Assembly (NCBI GenBank): GCA_051647535.1
Contig: JBOFEA010000025.1
Location: forward strand, 56,466 to 120,465
DNA from: Brevinema_A sp051647535
Lineage (GTDB): Bacteria > Spirochaetota > Brevinematia > Brevinematales > Brevinemataceae
Reading direction: 5' to 3'
Length of the DNA stretch: 64,000 nt
Below the pieces are notes generated by a model. That model was not told the DNA's origin. It did no database searches and saw only the letters and a list, made by a program, of their open reading frames with translations. The position numbers and the translations under genes were made by a program. The stretch's first letter is position 1. The number at the start of each line of letters is the position of its first letter. This document shows, piece by piece, positions 1 to 9,185 of this stretch.

Positions 1-56
1 TTTTTTGAATCTGCAATAACCGGATTTGAAAATACTATATTATCATATCAATGAAT

Positions 57-722
57 TTATTTCTTTGCCATTCCTAACTTTTTACGTATTACAGGATTAA
101 TATTCACTTCAGTCAATTCCCTAATACTTCTAAGTTTGGCGGAAGTCCACTCTTGAAGTTTTTTTTGTCTAAGCTCTTGCTCGGTATAAGATCTGATTTG
201 AGCAGCTGACAATCCCAACCGAATCAAACGATCAGAATTTTGAACATAATACGCATCAATTTCATCTTGTGTAGGTACAGAAGATTTAGGATCTTTTTTT
301 AACTCTTCCTCAAGCCACAATTGTGCGGCAACTTGGCGGAGAAATTCCTGCATTAGTAAATCCAATTCAGGATTTTTTAAAATATCTTCATAAGTAAGTG
401 CTAAAATCGTACTTTGATCAATATAAGTTTGAATATAACGTTCACGGATTTGAATTCTCTCTGCTGTAGAAACCGATCCTTTTTTTAAATTATCATCCAA
501 AGCTTTCAAGCCGGCTTCCACACCGGAAGATGGAAATTTTAAACCGTTAATATCAATAAACCAATCCTGATATTCTTCAGCAGGTTTGACAAACCAGGTA
601 TCCATATACAATTTTACAGCATTTCTAGCATGAACAAATTCTTGTGAAAAAAGAAATTCTGAAATCCCAAAAGAACACAAACCGCTCAACACAAGTATCT
701 TATAGAAATTCTTCACCTGCAT
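57..722 (-). CDS. SurA-like secreted protein without a rotamase domain
   Basis: The 221-residue product starts with a basic residue pair and a hydrophobic stretch (about residues 8-25) that looks like a signal peptide, so it should act outside the cytoplasmic membrane. The rest is helical and charged and resembles the N-terminal chaperone part of SurA/PpiC proteins, including a late segment QDEIDAYYVQNSDRL typical of the lead-in to a rotamase domain. No parvulin domain follows. A strong AGGAGG site precedes the ATG. It is divergent from the PBP1A gene. A role as a periplasmic chaperone is an inference; a plain unknown secreted protein is possible. Confidence 0.6.
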   Translation of the reverse strand: MQVKNFYKILVLSGLCSFGISEFLFSQEFVHARNAVKLYMDTWFVKPAEEYQDWFIDINGLKFPSSGVEAGLKALDDNLKKGSVSTAERIQIRERYIQTYIDQSTILALTYEDILKNPELDLLMQEFLRQVAAQLWLEEELKKDPKSSVPTQDEIDAYYVQNSDRLIRLGLSAAQIRSYTEQELRQKKLQEWTSAKLRSIRELTEVNINPVIRKKLGMAKK

Positions 723-776
723 CAGTATTCCTCCTAAAAAATATACCTAAAAATAATTCAAGCTTACTTTAATTTA

Positions 777-805
777 ATAATAAATCATATATACGGAAAA
801 AGCAA
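777..805 (-). promoter_or_regulatory. Promoter for the SurA-like gene
   Basis: On the minus strand TTGCTT is followed after 17 bp by TATTAT. The -10 lies about 50 bp before the ATG. This is a sequence match only. Confidence 0.5.
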
Positions 806-916
806 TAAAAATTTTATTCTCAAACAATCTCACTTAATCATTCACATATACCTTCTTTATTTAGTATTCTATAATTTGAATTCACTTTGCCGTCAAAATC
901 ACTCAATGATATTTTA

Positions 917-945
917 TTGATTTTTTTTACCATAAATAGTATAAT
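917..945 (+). promoter_or_regulatory. Promoter of the PBP1A gene
   Basis: TTGATT, 17 bp, TATAAT. The predicted start near 952 falls on a short hairpin (AACAAT, loop CTTGA, ATTGTT; 949-965) that ends against the ribosome binding site. Confidence 0.65.
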
Positions 946-979
946 AAAAACAATCTTGAATTGTTGAGGTAAAGTTGCT

Positions 980-3460
980 ATGTCATTGAAAAGCTGGCAG
1001 ATAAAATTATTTATTCTTTTGGGTTTGGCCGCACTGATTACAGGTTTTGGACTAACCAAACTCATTATTACTTTTAACGATCTTCAGGATGTTGAAAAAT
1101 TAGATGCTTATGCACATTACTCTGTTCCTTCGAAATTATATGATATCAAAGGCAGATTGATTACAGAATTTTATCGGGAAAAAAGAGATTTGGTTTCTTT
1201 CCATGAGCTTCCTCAAAATTTAATAAGAGCAATTATCGCGACAGAAGATAATCAGTTTTACCAACATAAAGGTGCTAATTTTGGAGCAATGCTTCAAGGT
1301 ACAATAATAGATCCTCTACGAGGACGAAGTGTACGTGGAGGATCGGGATTAACGCAGCAGCTCGCAAAATTATTATATACTGACAGCGAACGTTCTATCA
1401 AAAGAAAACTTATCGAACTTTGGTATGCATTCCAAATAGAAAAAAAATATTCAAAAGAAGAAATTCTAGAGTTGTATTTTAACCTTATTTACTTCGGTCA
1501 CGGACAATACGGAATTCAAGCAGCGTCAAAATTTTATTTCAACAAACCCGTACAAGAAATGTCTTTAGCAGAAGCAAGCTTTTTAGCCGGTCTTCCTCAA
1601 GCTCCTTCCGGATACTCTCCTATTAATAACTATCAAAAAGCTCAAGCTCGGCATAAAGTGGTTTTAAAATCGATGTGTAAAAACGGATATATTTCTCCTC
1701 AAACTGCAGACGAAACTTTCCAAGAATTTTGGACAAATTATGATACATCGTTTATTGCTGCAACTCAAAACATACGAGATACCGGTAATCTAGCTCCTTT
1801 CTTCTCAGAATACATAAGACAGCAGATATTAAAAAAATATGGAGAAGAACTACTGTACTCGGGCGGACTTCAAATTTATACAACATTAGATTTGGATATG
1901 CAAAAAGTTGCTAATGACACTGTTGAAAATATGCTTGCAAACGAACAATCCATTTATTCACAGCATTATTTTTCCAATTCAAAAAAATTGAAAACCAATT
2001 ACAGTAGCATTATTGATTTAGCAGGGCTGGCTTTTGGAATAGACAGTTTCTCAGCTTTCAGTGATATACAAACACTTAATTTGGTAAAAAACATGATCAC
2101 TGCTGAACAAGATTTAATGTCACTAGCAGGATATATGTTTGGTTTAGATTCTTTGATCAAAGAAACTGAAAACCTTAATAAAGCTGAAATGATTGCCAAT
2201 AAAAAAGAAGATAATGTCGAAGGTGCATTAGTTTCTATCAATCCAAAAAACGGATATATCCAAGCTATGGTAGGTGGTAGAAATTACAGTGTTGCTAATC
2301 AGTTCAATAGAGCAACTCAAGCTCAACGTCAAATGGGATCATCTGTAAAGCCTTTAATTTTTGCTCTTGCATTAGATAACAAAATTATTACACCTTCTGA
2401 AATATTTGTTGATGAAATTATTTCTTACAAACTTCCTAATGGAAGTGTTTGGACTCCTCGTAATTATAATGGTTCATATTTAGGCGCTATGACCGTAAGA
2501 AAAGCATTACGTTTAAGTGTAAACATTATTACAATAAAAATCTGGGAGCGTATGATCAAACAAATCGGATATCAACGTATCATCGAAAGCCTTGGAAAGT
2601 TTCTCGGTGAAAAAAATATCAACGCTTTGTCAAAACGTTTCCCAAATCAACTTGCAACAACATTAGGTACAGGAACTGCTAGTCCTCTAAAAGTTGCTCA
2701 AGCTTATAGTGCTTTTATTAATAATGGAAAAACAGCAAATCCAATCGGTATTCTTTCAGTATACGATAGATACGGTAAACTTATTGACGACTTCAAAACC
2801 GAACACACAGCTAATCCGCAGGAACAAGTAATTTCTGCCGGCTCTGCAAAAATCATGCAGAGTTTACTAAATGATGTGGTTGTACGAGGTACTGCAGCTG
2901 GCGCTGCATCACGAACAGGATATCGCGAACAAAGCAAAACAGCAGGGAAATCAGGTACTTCATCCAATTGGACTGATACTTGGTTTGCCGGTTTTACAGA
3001 TCAATCAGTCACCGTAATTTGGGTAGGACTGGATGCTCCAGGACGTTCTCTTGGTAAAGGCCGTTCAAGTTCCTCGGTAGTAGCAGGACCTTGGATGTCT
3101 TATATGAAAAAAATTAACTCTCTTTACCCTCCAAATGCTCTTCCTTACCAAATTAATAAAAATGACTTGAATATGGCTTTTGTTTCACCGTATACAGGAT
3201 TATTAACACCTGCATCAGATCCGGAAGGATATATTGAATTATTCCTTCCGGGAACAGCTCCTCAAACATACGCTGATCCTAAAGAAATTGCTCGTATACA
3301 AGCTCAATTAACTCAACAAAATAACTATGAAGTAACTGGTTCCGCAATTTCGTTATCTAATCTAGTCTTATCAGAAGAAGATCTGCCTATCATTGAAGAA
3401 GATCCTTTTATATTAGAAAATCCAGAAGATTTAGATCTTTCATTTGATCAAGGATATTAG
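980..3460 (+). CDS. mrcA: Penicillin-binding protein 1A (class A, bifunctional)
   Basis: This 826-residue membrane enzyme polymerises lipid II and cross-links peptidoglycan. An N-terminal membrane anchor (about residues 8-30) is followed by a GT51 transglycosylase domain with ATEDNQFYQHKG and the GGSGLTQQLAK block, then a transpeptidase domain with the active serine in GSSVKP, an SVN box, and KSGTS in place of the usual KTG. The C-terminus is acidic. There is an inserted segment of roughly 100 residues between the two domains (about 310-410) that is rich in Leu/Ser and is not typical. Start ATG is preceded by a GAGGT site. It is a single gene ending in a bidirectional terminator. Confidence 0.95.
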   Translation: MSLKSWQIKLFILLGLAALITGFGLTKLIITFNDLQDVEKLDAYAHYSVPSKLYDIKGRLITEFYREKRDLVSFHELPQNLIRAIIATEDNQFYQHKGANFGAMLQGTIIDPLRGRSVRGGSGLTQQLAKLLYTDSERSIKRKLIELWYAFQIEKKYSKEEILELYFNLIYFGHGQYGIQAASKFYFNKPVQEMSLAEASFLAGLPQAPSGYSPINNYQKAQARHKVVLKSMCKNGYISPQTADETFQEFWTNYDTSFIAATQNIRDTGNLAPFFSEYIRQQILKKYGEELLYSGGLQIYTTLDLDMQKVANDTVENMLANEQSIYSQHYFSNSKKLKTNYSSIIDLAGLAFGIDSFSAFSDIQTLNLVKNMITAEQDLMSLAGYMFGLDSLIKETENLNKAEMIANKKEDNVEGALVSINPKNGYIQAMVGGRNYSVANQFNRATQAQRQMGSSVKPLIFALALDNKIITPSEIFVDEIISYKLPNGSVWTPRNYNGSYLGAMTVRKALRLSVNIITIKIWERMIKQIGYQRIIESLGKFLGEKNINALSKRFPNQLATTLGTGTASPLKVAQAYSAFINNGKTANPIGILSVYDRYGKLIDDFKTEHTANPQEQVISAGSAKIMQSLLNDVVVRGTAAGAASRTGYREQSKTAGKSGTSSNWTDTWFAGFTDQSVTVIWVGLDAPGRSLGKGRSSSSVVAGPWMSYMKKINSLYPPNALPYQINKNDLNMAFVSPYTGLLTPASDPEGYIELFLPGTAPQTYADPKEIARIQAQLTQQNNYEVTGSAISLSNLVLSEEDLPIIEEDPFILENPEDLDLSFDQGY

Positions 3461-3477
3461 AAAAAATAACAATATAT

Positions 3478-3528
3478 TAAGAAATAAAAAAAACCTTTTT
3501 TATAAAAAGGTTTTTTTTTATTTCTTAA
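3478..3528. terminator. Bidirectional terminator between mrcA and metK
   Basis: A long perfect inverted repeat (arms built around AAAACCTTTTT and AAAAAGGTTTT) with A/T runs at both ends separates the convergent ends of mrcA and metK, so it can stop transcription both ways. Confidence 0.9.
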
Positions 3529-3540
3529 TACCGATATCGA

Positions 3541-4698
3541 TTATTTTTTATAATTTAAAGCCACATGTAATTCTTCTACTCTATTGGTTTGTTCCCAAGG
3601 AAGATCAATATCCATTCGTCCGAAATGCCCTCTAGCAGCTAAATCTTGGTATAAGAAAGCTGGATTCCTTAATTGAAAAGCTTGTTCAATACCATAAGGA
3701 GAAAGATCAAAAATTTCTTGAACAACACTTGCTAATTCATAATTTTTAAAACTACTCGTCCCAAAAGTATCTATATAAAGTGAAACAGGGGCCGCAACTC
3801 CAATAGCATAAGAAAGCTGAACTTCACATTTTTCAGCTAATTCGGCAGCAACGATATTTTTAGCAACCCACCGTGCAGCATAAGCAGCAGAACGATCTAC
3901 TTTTGAAGAATCTTTTCCGGAAAATGCTCCACCGCCATTTCTAAAATATCCTCCATAAGTATCTACAATAATCTTTCGACCTGTCAATCCTGTATCACCA
4001 TTCGGCCCGCCAATAACAAAACGTCCAGTAGGATTAATATAAAATTTTTGAATTTTGTGAAAATCAAATCCATATTGTTCCATCACAGGTTGAATAACAT
4101 ACTGTTTTATATCACTGTGTATTTGATCTTGAGAAACTTGTTCATCATGCTGAACAGAAACTACAACCGTATCAACATAAAGAATTTTTCCTTCACTATA
4201 AGCAAGCGTCACTTGTGATTTTGCATCAGGACGTACCCATGTTAAAATATTATTCTTTCTCAATTCAGTTACTTTGTTAATAATAGCTCGAGAAAGTATT
4301 AAGGTCATAGGCATTAATTCAGGAGTTTCATTAACAGCACCACCAAAAATAATTCCTTGATCTCCGGCTCCGCCGATATCAACTCCCATTGCTATATCAT
4401 GGGATTGAGAATGAATAGTATTCAAAATACCACATTCAGAATCAAATCCCATTCCAGGTTTATATCCTATTTCCTTAATTTTTCGCCTTGCTATTTCTTG
4501 GATTTCAACATAGGTATTTGTACTTATTTCACCACCAATAACAACCAAACCTGTAGTACAAAATACTTCGCATGCAACCCGAGAATTACTATCACCTGCT
4601 AAACAAGCATCAAGTACAGCATCAGCTATTTGATCAGCTATTTTATCAGGATGTCCAATAGAAACAAACTCTGAAGTAAAATATGTAGTTTGACTCAT
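3541..4698 (-). CDS. metK: S-adenosylmethionine synthetase
   Basis: Makes SAM from methionine and ATP in the cytoplasm. The 385-residue protein has the usual length and all signatures: GHPDKIADQIAD near the N-terminus, GAGDQG (ATP binding), and KDSSKVDRSAAYAAR. It lies 20 bp after the cytidylyltransferase gene and is the last gene of the minus-strand run that begins with the eut genes, so it may be transcribed with them; an unseen internal promoter is also possible because SAM is needed at all times. Confidence 0.97.
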   Translation of the reverse strand: MSQTTYFTSEFVSIGHPDKIADQIADAVLDACLAGDSNSRVACEVFCTTGLVVIGGEISTNTYVEIQEIARRKIKEIGYKPGMGFDSECGILNTIHSQSHDIAMGVDIGGAGDQGIIFGGAVNETPELMPMTLILSRAIINKVTELRKNNILTWVRPDAKSQVTLAYSEGKILYVDTVVVSVQHDEQVSQDQIHSDIKQYVIQPVMEQYGFDFHKIQKFYINPTGRFVIGGPNGDTGLTGRKIIVDTYGGYFRNGGGAFSGKDSSKVDRSAAYAARWVAKNIVAAELAEKCEVQLSYAIGVAAPVSLYIDTFGTSSFKNYELASVVQEIFDLSPYGIEQAFQLRNPAFLYQDLAARGHFGRMDIDLPWEQTNRVEELHVALNYKK

Positions 4699-4718
4699 GC
4701 CTTTTCCTCTATTTATAA

Positions 4719-5387
4719 TTAATTATTAGCAACCTCAAATTCCATTAATCGTTCCATTAAAAACCAATCCAAAGGATCATCTAATTCAATATATGTTCTT
4801 GGATCCATTTCATATAAGCCAATTTTACCAGATAAGTAAAATGAATCTGCTAGAATATTCTTTCGAGAATTAATATAAAATGCTCCATTCTCTATTAATA
4901 TACCATCCCAATCTTGACGTCTTGGTTTGTTGCCAAGAGTAAAATTCAAAGGAAGATTTGTTTTTTCATCCCATATAAACCTGTGTTGCCGTACCACAGA
5001 AAGAACCGAATCGTATCCGGATTTAAGCAATTCAAATCCCCCATCAATATCTCGAGCCCGTAATAAAGGAGATGTTGCTTGAACCAACACCATAGTATCG
5101 TAATCATATTGTTTGGAAAATTCAGAAACAACAGACATAGTAGAAGCTTCATTCGTCGATACAGCAGAAGAACGATTGACAAATTGTATTTTTTCAGAGG
5201 GATATTGACTGATTGTTTGTTTTATTTGCTCACTATCAGTTGAAATAACAACAGTATCTATATATTTGGATTGAACAGCAGCATCTATCACATAATAAGC
5301 AAGAGGTTTTCCATTCAAAAGCTTAATGTTCTTTAATGGAATAGATGTACTCCCTCCTCTTAAGGGAATAAAAACTATATTTTTCAA
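4719..5387 (-). CDS. CMP-sugar cytidylyltransferase (NeuA family)
   Basis: The family activates nonulosonic or related acids (sialic, legionaminic, pseudaminic) as CMP-sugars for surface or flagellar glycans. Seen: IPLRGGSTSIPLKNIKLLNG (the family has RGGSKGI, so one lysine is Thr here), VVISTDSEQI, QATSPLLRARDI and a late acidic LDDPLDW. I prefer the TTG start at 5387, one base after the stop of eutG, because AAGGTG lies about 10 bp upstream; a TTG at 5417 would overlap eutG. No nonulosonate synthesis genes are nearby, so the substrate is unknown. Confidence 0.8.
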   Translation of the reverse strand: MKNIVFIPLRGGSTSIPLKNIKLLNGKPLAYYVIDAAVQSKYIDTVVISTDSEQIKQTISQYPSEKIQFVNRSSAVSTNEASTMSVVSEFSKQYDYDTMVLVQATSPLLRARDIDGGFELLKSGYDSVLSVVRQHRFIWDEKTNLPLNFTLGNKPRRQDWDGILIENGAFYINSRKNILADSFYLSGKIGLYEMDPRTYIELDDPLDWFLMERLMEFEVANN

Positions 5388-5388
5388 T

Positions 5389-6519
5389 TTATAACAACAC
5401 CTTATAAATTTCTTCAATTTCAGAAACAGATATTGGTATCGGATTGGTAGTTAAACAAGGATCCGCATGTGCAAGTCTTGCCATTTCAGGAATAGCATTC
5501 AAATACTCGGTTCTATCAACACCAAATTCCAACACAGAACGTTCTAATTTAATGTTTTGACATAAATATTCAATAGCAACAAGTAATGACATAACAGCTT
5601 CTTGATTGTTCGTTGCTGGTAAATCCAAAATTCTTGTTAACAAAGCATACTTAGAGGCAACAACTCTCTGATTATATTTTATAATATGAGGCATTAAAAG
5701 TGCATTAGCTCTTCCATGAGGAATATGAAATCTGCCACCTAAACTATGCGACATAGCATGATTCAATCCTAATCCGGAATTTGTAAAAGCAATACCGGCC
5801 ATACATGAAGCTTCATGCATAGCAAGCCGTGCTTCTAAATTATTCCCATTATGCACTACTGTAGATAAATTTTTAAATATAATAGAAATAACTTTCTCAC
5901 ACAATGATTCTGTAATCGTGTTAGAATTTTTAGCCACATAAGATTCCAGAATATGAGTTAATACATCAATACCACTCTCAGCAGTGACTTTAGAAGGACA
6001 TGTTTGAGTAAATACCGGATCTAAAATAGCCATATCAGGTATAATCAAATCAGATACAATAGGAACTTTGATTTTTTCTTGAATATTGGTAATAACAGCA
6101 TAAGCAGTCACTTCAGATCCAGCACCACTAGTCGTAGGTACTGCAATCAAATCAGGTTTAACAAAAGTTATATTTCGTTCATTCTGAACTTGAGCCGCAT
6201 AATATAAAATCCCTTTAGCTGCATCAACTACCGACCCACCACCAAGTGCCAAGATGGCATCAAAATCTTGTGAAAGCAATATAGAAACACCTTGCGAAAC
6301 CGTATCAAAAGACGGATTAGGCTCAACATCCGGATAAATCTTATAAGAAACTTTTTGAGTTTCTAATGAAGATGTTAATGAATCAACTAAGCCTATTTTC
6401 ATCATTATTTGATCAGTCACAAGAAGAACATTTTTATATATTCTAAAGTTAAAAGATTGGCAAGAATTGATTCCAGAAATAATTTTTGTTTTTAATTCAA
6501 AAGTATTCACCTGAGGCAT
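5389..6519 (-). CDS. eutG: Iron-dependent alcohol dehydrogenase EutG
   Basis: Group III Fe-alcohol dehydrogenase of 376 residues, expected to reduce acetaldehyde to ethanol and regenerate NAD+ in the ethanolamine microcompartment. The nucleotide loop GGGSVVDAAKG, the PTTSGAGSEVTA block, and likely metal ligands in GIDVLTH, LNHAMSHSLGG and HIPHGRAN are visible. The AGAGG site abuts the first ATG, so translation may begin at the GTG three codons later. It sits 15 bp after eutQ. Confidence 0.85.
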   Translation of the reverse strand: MPQVNTFELKTKIISGINSCQSFNFRIYKNVLLVTDQIMMKIGLVDSLTSSLETQKVSYKIYPDVEPNPSFDTVSQGVSILLSQDFDAILALGGGSVVDAAKGILYYAAQVQNERNITFVKPDLIAVPTTSGAGSEVTAYAVITNIQEKIKVPIVSDLIIPDMAILDPVFTQTCPSKVTAESGIDVLTHILESYVAKNSNTITESLCEKVISIIFKNLSTVVHNGNNLEARLAMHEASCMAGIAFTNSGLGLNHAMSHSLGGRFHIPHGRANALLMPHIIKYNQRVVASKYALLTRILDLPATNNQEAVMSLLVAIEYLCQNIKLERSVLEFGVDRTEYLNAIPEMARLAHADPCLTTNPIPISVSEIEEIYKVLL

Positions 6520-6534
6520 CCTCTAAAATATTTT

Positions 6535-6978
6535 TTACAATTCAGACCAATTCGCAGGATACATAACACAAACAAAACGAGCAAAATTAGGTGTACGAAA
6601 TTTAATACTGCTATCTTTCGGAATATAAATCATATCGCCTGCGTTTCCTTTGACAACTTGATTATCAATTTCGATTTCTAAGGTTCCTTCCACAATATAA
6701 TCTAGTTCATCATAACGAAGAGTCCAAGGAAATTCTGTTTTTTTCATTTCCATCACAGCAACACCTAATCTTGGACTTTCATCCAATGTAAGAACATCAG
6801 TGACATAGACATTATCTATTTTCTTACCTTGAACTTCGAAAGGTTGAGGAGACACTGTTTTTGTTTTAATCAAGGTCACTCCACCAGCAATTGTTTGGCG
6901 ATCAAAGGGAAATTCTTGACCGGCTTCTTTTAAAATTCTCGAAACAACTTCTTCAACTAATAATTTTAAATCCTGCAT
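6535..6978 (-). CDS. eutQ: EutQ, cupin-type ethanolamine utilisation protein
   Basis: 147 residues: a helical N-terminus (LLVEEVVSRILKE) and a C-terminal cupin barrel with EFPWTLRYDELDYIVEGTLEIEI and GNAGDMIYIPKDSSI. EutQ of enteric bacteria has been reported to have acetate kinase activity; this copy is short and keeps mainly the cupin part. It follows eutH by 15 bp and has an AAGGAT site before the ATG. Confidence 0.88.
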   Translation of the reverse strand: MQDLKLLVEEVVSRILKEAGQEFPFDRQTIAGGVTLIKTKTVSPQPFEVQGKKIDNVYVTDVLTLDESPRLGVAVMEMKKTEFPWTLRYDELDYIVEGTLEIEIDNQVVKGNAGDMIYIPKDSSIKFRTPNFARFVCVMYPANWSEL

Positions 6979-6993
6979 ACATATATCCTTACT

Positions 6994-8091
6994 CTACTTT
7001 TGATTATCCATATTTTTAGTAAGAAAATATGCTACGACAACAGCCGTCACACCACCTACTAACTTTCCAGCAATCATAGGACCGATATAAGTACGGTCAA
7101 TTCCTGCTGTAAATCCAAGATGATCTCCAAAAACAAAAGAAGCACTAACAGCAAAAGCTGTATTAATAATTTTCCCTCTGTTATCCATATCTTTCATCAT
7201 TGTAAACATAGGAATATTATTAGCTAACGTAGCAATAAATCCTGCAGCAGAAGTTTCATTTACATTTAATAATTTTCCAAATGACATCAAAGGTTTATTA
7301 AAGATTTTGGTAATCACATAAACTAAAGGAAATGCCCCTGCTAATACAATAGCAATAGCACCAACAACTTCTATTCCTTCAGAAATTGGAGCCATTCCGG
7401 GAATAATAACAAATCCTGTTAATGTTTCTGTAATGGAAGCAATTAAAGCAAAAGTTATAATAGCAATAACAAATTTACCAAATCCAATAAATCCGGAGAT
7501 CATTTGATTGGGAATCAAGATTAATCCTAAAACAATTAATGCAGCTACAATAACTACAGGAATAAGATTCATCCCAATAATACTAATAGGCAATCCGGCT
7601 AAGAGACCTCCAACCAAAGATCCAAGTGGAATAGTAATAATACCGGCTAAACAACCTTGAGCTAAATATTTACGATCTTCAACTTTTATAATACCAAGAG
7701 CAACAGGAATTGTAAACACAATAGTAGGTCCAAACATTGCACCTAAAATTAAACCGGCAAATTTCCCAACTTCTTCTGATTTAGCTAATGCCATTGCTAA
7801 AGGATATCCACCCATATCATTTGCAAGAAGAGTTGTTGCAAACATAGCAGGATCTGCTCCTAACATTTGATACACAGGCCCAACAACAGGAAGTAAAATG
7901 TTTCCCAATACAGGAGCAATGGAAATAGCTCCTATCATCGCCAAGGCAAGTGTACCCATAGCTAGAATACCTTCATTAAATTGTTCTGCTAATCCAAAAC
8001 TTTTTCCGGAAAATGTTTGATAAATTTTATCCAAACCGCCCAAAAACATAAATATAACCATAAGATAAATAATGATTTCATTAATACTCAT
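6994..8091 (-). CDS. eutH: Ethanolamine permease EutH
   Basis: An integral membrane protein of 365 residues with about ten hydrophobic segments, including the family block LLANDMGGYPLAMALAKSEE and the late FGDHLGFTAGID. It brings ethanolamine into the cell. A GGAG site precedes the ATG. It lies five bases after the small upstream gene. Confidence 0.93.
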   Translation of the reverse strand: MSINEIIIYLMVIFMFLGGLDKIYQTFSGKSFGLAEQFNEGILAMGTLALAMIGAISIAPVLGNILLPVVGPVYQMLGADPAMFATTLLANDMGGYPLAMALAKSEEVGKFAGLILGAMFGPTIVFTIPVALGIIKVEDRKYLAQGCLAGIITIPLGSLVGGLLAGLPISIIGMNLIPVVIVAALIVLGLILIPNQMISGFIGFGKFVIAIITFALIASITETLTGFVIIPGMAPISEGIEVVGAIAIVLAGAFPLVYVITKIFNKPLMSFGKLLNVNETSAAGFIATLANNIPMFTMMKDMDNRGKIINTAFAVSASFVFGDHLGFTAGIDRTYIGPMIAGKLVGGVTAVVVAYFLTKNMDNQK

Positions 8092-8096
8092 AATAG

Positions 8097-8390
8097 TTAC
8101 TCCTTAATTTGTTTTAATACTTTTGCGGTAATATCTAATAATGTTGTTTGATTTACTATATTATAATTAGTAATCAATATATTAATAATTCTTTCCACTA
8201 ATTCGCTTTGAGAAGAACTGGAACCCGCATTAGTTGTTTTTGCAGAAGAGTTATTATACAAAATTCTAACCCCTTGATTCAAAAGAAAATCTTTTGCTGA
8301 AGGAGTAATTTTTTGACCTTTTTCTAAGGCAATCTCTTTCTGACCAGGCTGATAATATTGATTAATATTTTGTAAAGAAATTAATTTCAT
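8097..8390 (-). CDS. Small Eut-operon protein with an EutT-like N-terminal motif
   Basis: 97 residues. The N-terminal half contains KGQKITPSAKDFLLNQGVRI, which matches the start region of EutT (TPSA-x-x-x-L then a short beta strand). The C-terminal half is a helix (LVERIINILITNYNIVNQT). A small unnamed gene sits at the same place, between eutN and eutH, in Firmicute eut operons (recalled, not searched). It may bind shell or enzyme partners; no catalytic residues are evident. Confidence 0.7.
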   Translation of the reverse strand: MKLISLQNINQYYQPGQKEIALEKGQKITPSAKDFLLNQGVRILYNNSSAKTTNAGSSSSQSELVERIINILITNYNIVNQTTLLDITAKVLKQIKE

Positions 8391-8398
8391 AATTTCTC

Positions 8399-8680
8399 CT
8401 AGTTTTCCTTATTATTAACTTCCAAATCATCAATAATGCCTACGATCACAGCATCTATTGCATATCCGGAAGAATTTCCTGCAACATGACGTGCGGCACC
8501 ACCATAAATTACCATAACACGATCACCTATACCTGCACCTACAATATCAGCTGCAACAATAGGAGTTTGTTTTTGATTATTTTTAACGTTAAAAGGTTCG
8601 ACAATCAGTAACTTTAATCCGTTCAATCCGGAATCTTTTTTTGTTGCCCAAATATTTCCTATAACATTACCTATGATCAT
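8399..8680 (-). CDS. eutN: EutN, pentameric microcompartment vertex protein
   Basis: 93-residue CcmL/EutN protein that caps shell vertices. It begins MIIGNVIGNIWATKKDSGLNG and carries IVAADIVGAGIGDRVMVIYG followed by GGAARHVAG, the usual family layout. GGGGAG precedes the ATG. Confidence 0.93.
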   Translation of the reverse strand: MIIGNVIGNIWATKKDSGLNGLKLLIVEPFNVKNNQKQTPIVAADIVGAGIGDRVMVIYGGAARHVAGNSSGYAIDAVIVGIIDDLEVNNKEN

Positions 8681-8693
8681 AATATCTCCCCTA

Positions 8694-8960
8694 TTAGTTT
8701 TTTCTTTTAAATTGCTGCCATAAATCGCTAGCTAAAGGGGTAAAGCGTGAATTTTCAGAAATGGTACTGACCGAGCCGTCAGAAATCATCTTTCTCAATG
8801 CTGTTTCTGTAATTATTGTAGAAGATTTAGATAAGTTTTTTTTCTTAGACGAAATTGAAGAATTTACAGATCGAGTTCCGGCGATTGAAGAAAAAACTTT
8901 TGGATTTTCAGTCATCAATACTTCTTTACAGATATTACAAATAAATTCAGCTAAAGTCAT
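8694..8960 (-). CDS. Small Eut-operon protein with ITE-LR and TPLASD motif
   Basis: 88 residues. An N-terminal helix (TLAEFICNICKEVLM) is joined by a Ser/Lys-rich linker to a C-terminal segment IITETALRKMI...SRFTPLASDLW. That segment has the same order of elements as the EutT N-terminus (ITE-x-x-LR, then TP-x-A-x-D). The short amphipathic N-terminus could be an encapsulation tag, but this is a guess. GGAG site before the ATG; eutN follows 13 bp later. Confidence 0.65.
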   Translation of the reverse strand: MTLAEFICNICKEVLMTENPKVFSSIAGTRSVNSSISSKKKNLSKSSTIITETALRKMISDGSVSTISENSRFTPLASDLWQQFKRKN

Positions 8961-9185
8961 TATAGACTCCTATTGATTTTCAAACAATAATCTTTCACTA
9001 TTAAAATAAAAAAAAATTAAGACATTAAAGAAAATTGAAAGATAATTTTTATTTTTTTACTAATAACGTTTTAATAAAACCCTCTAATACTATCATTCAA
9101 TAATAGATCGAAGTAAAAAATAACATTACTGTTTCATATTATGATTATACTAACAGAAAACTTTATATCCGAAACAACTGTTAGA
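8961..9185. other. Largest gap inside the eut operon
   Basis: 225 bp between eutD and the small gene, against gaps of 5-30 bp elsewhere in the operon. It holds a spaced inverted repeat (ATCTTTCA at 8990-8997, TGAAAGAT at 9036-9043) and a minus-strand TATAAT near 9145-9150 without a convincing -35. It could contain an internal promoter or processing site; I see no gene. Confidence 0.4.

Noticed and set aside
838..1065. Minus-strand frame across the mrcA promoter
   Set aside because: Overlaps the mrcA start and promoter; shadow frame.
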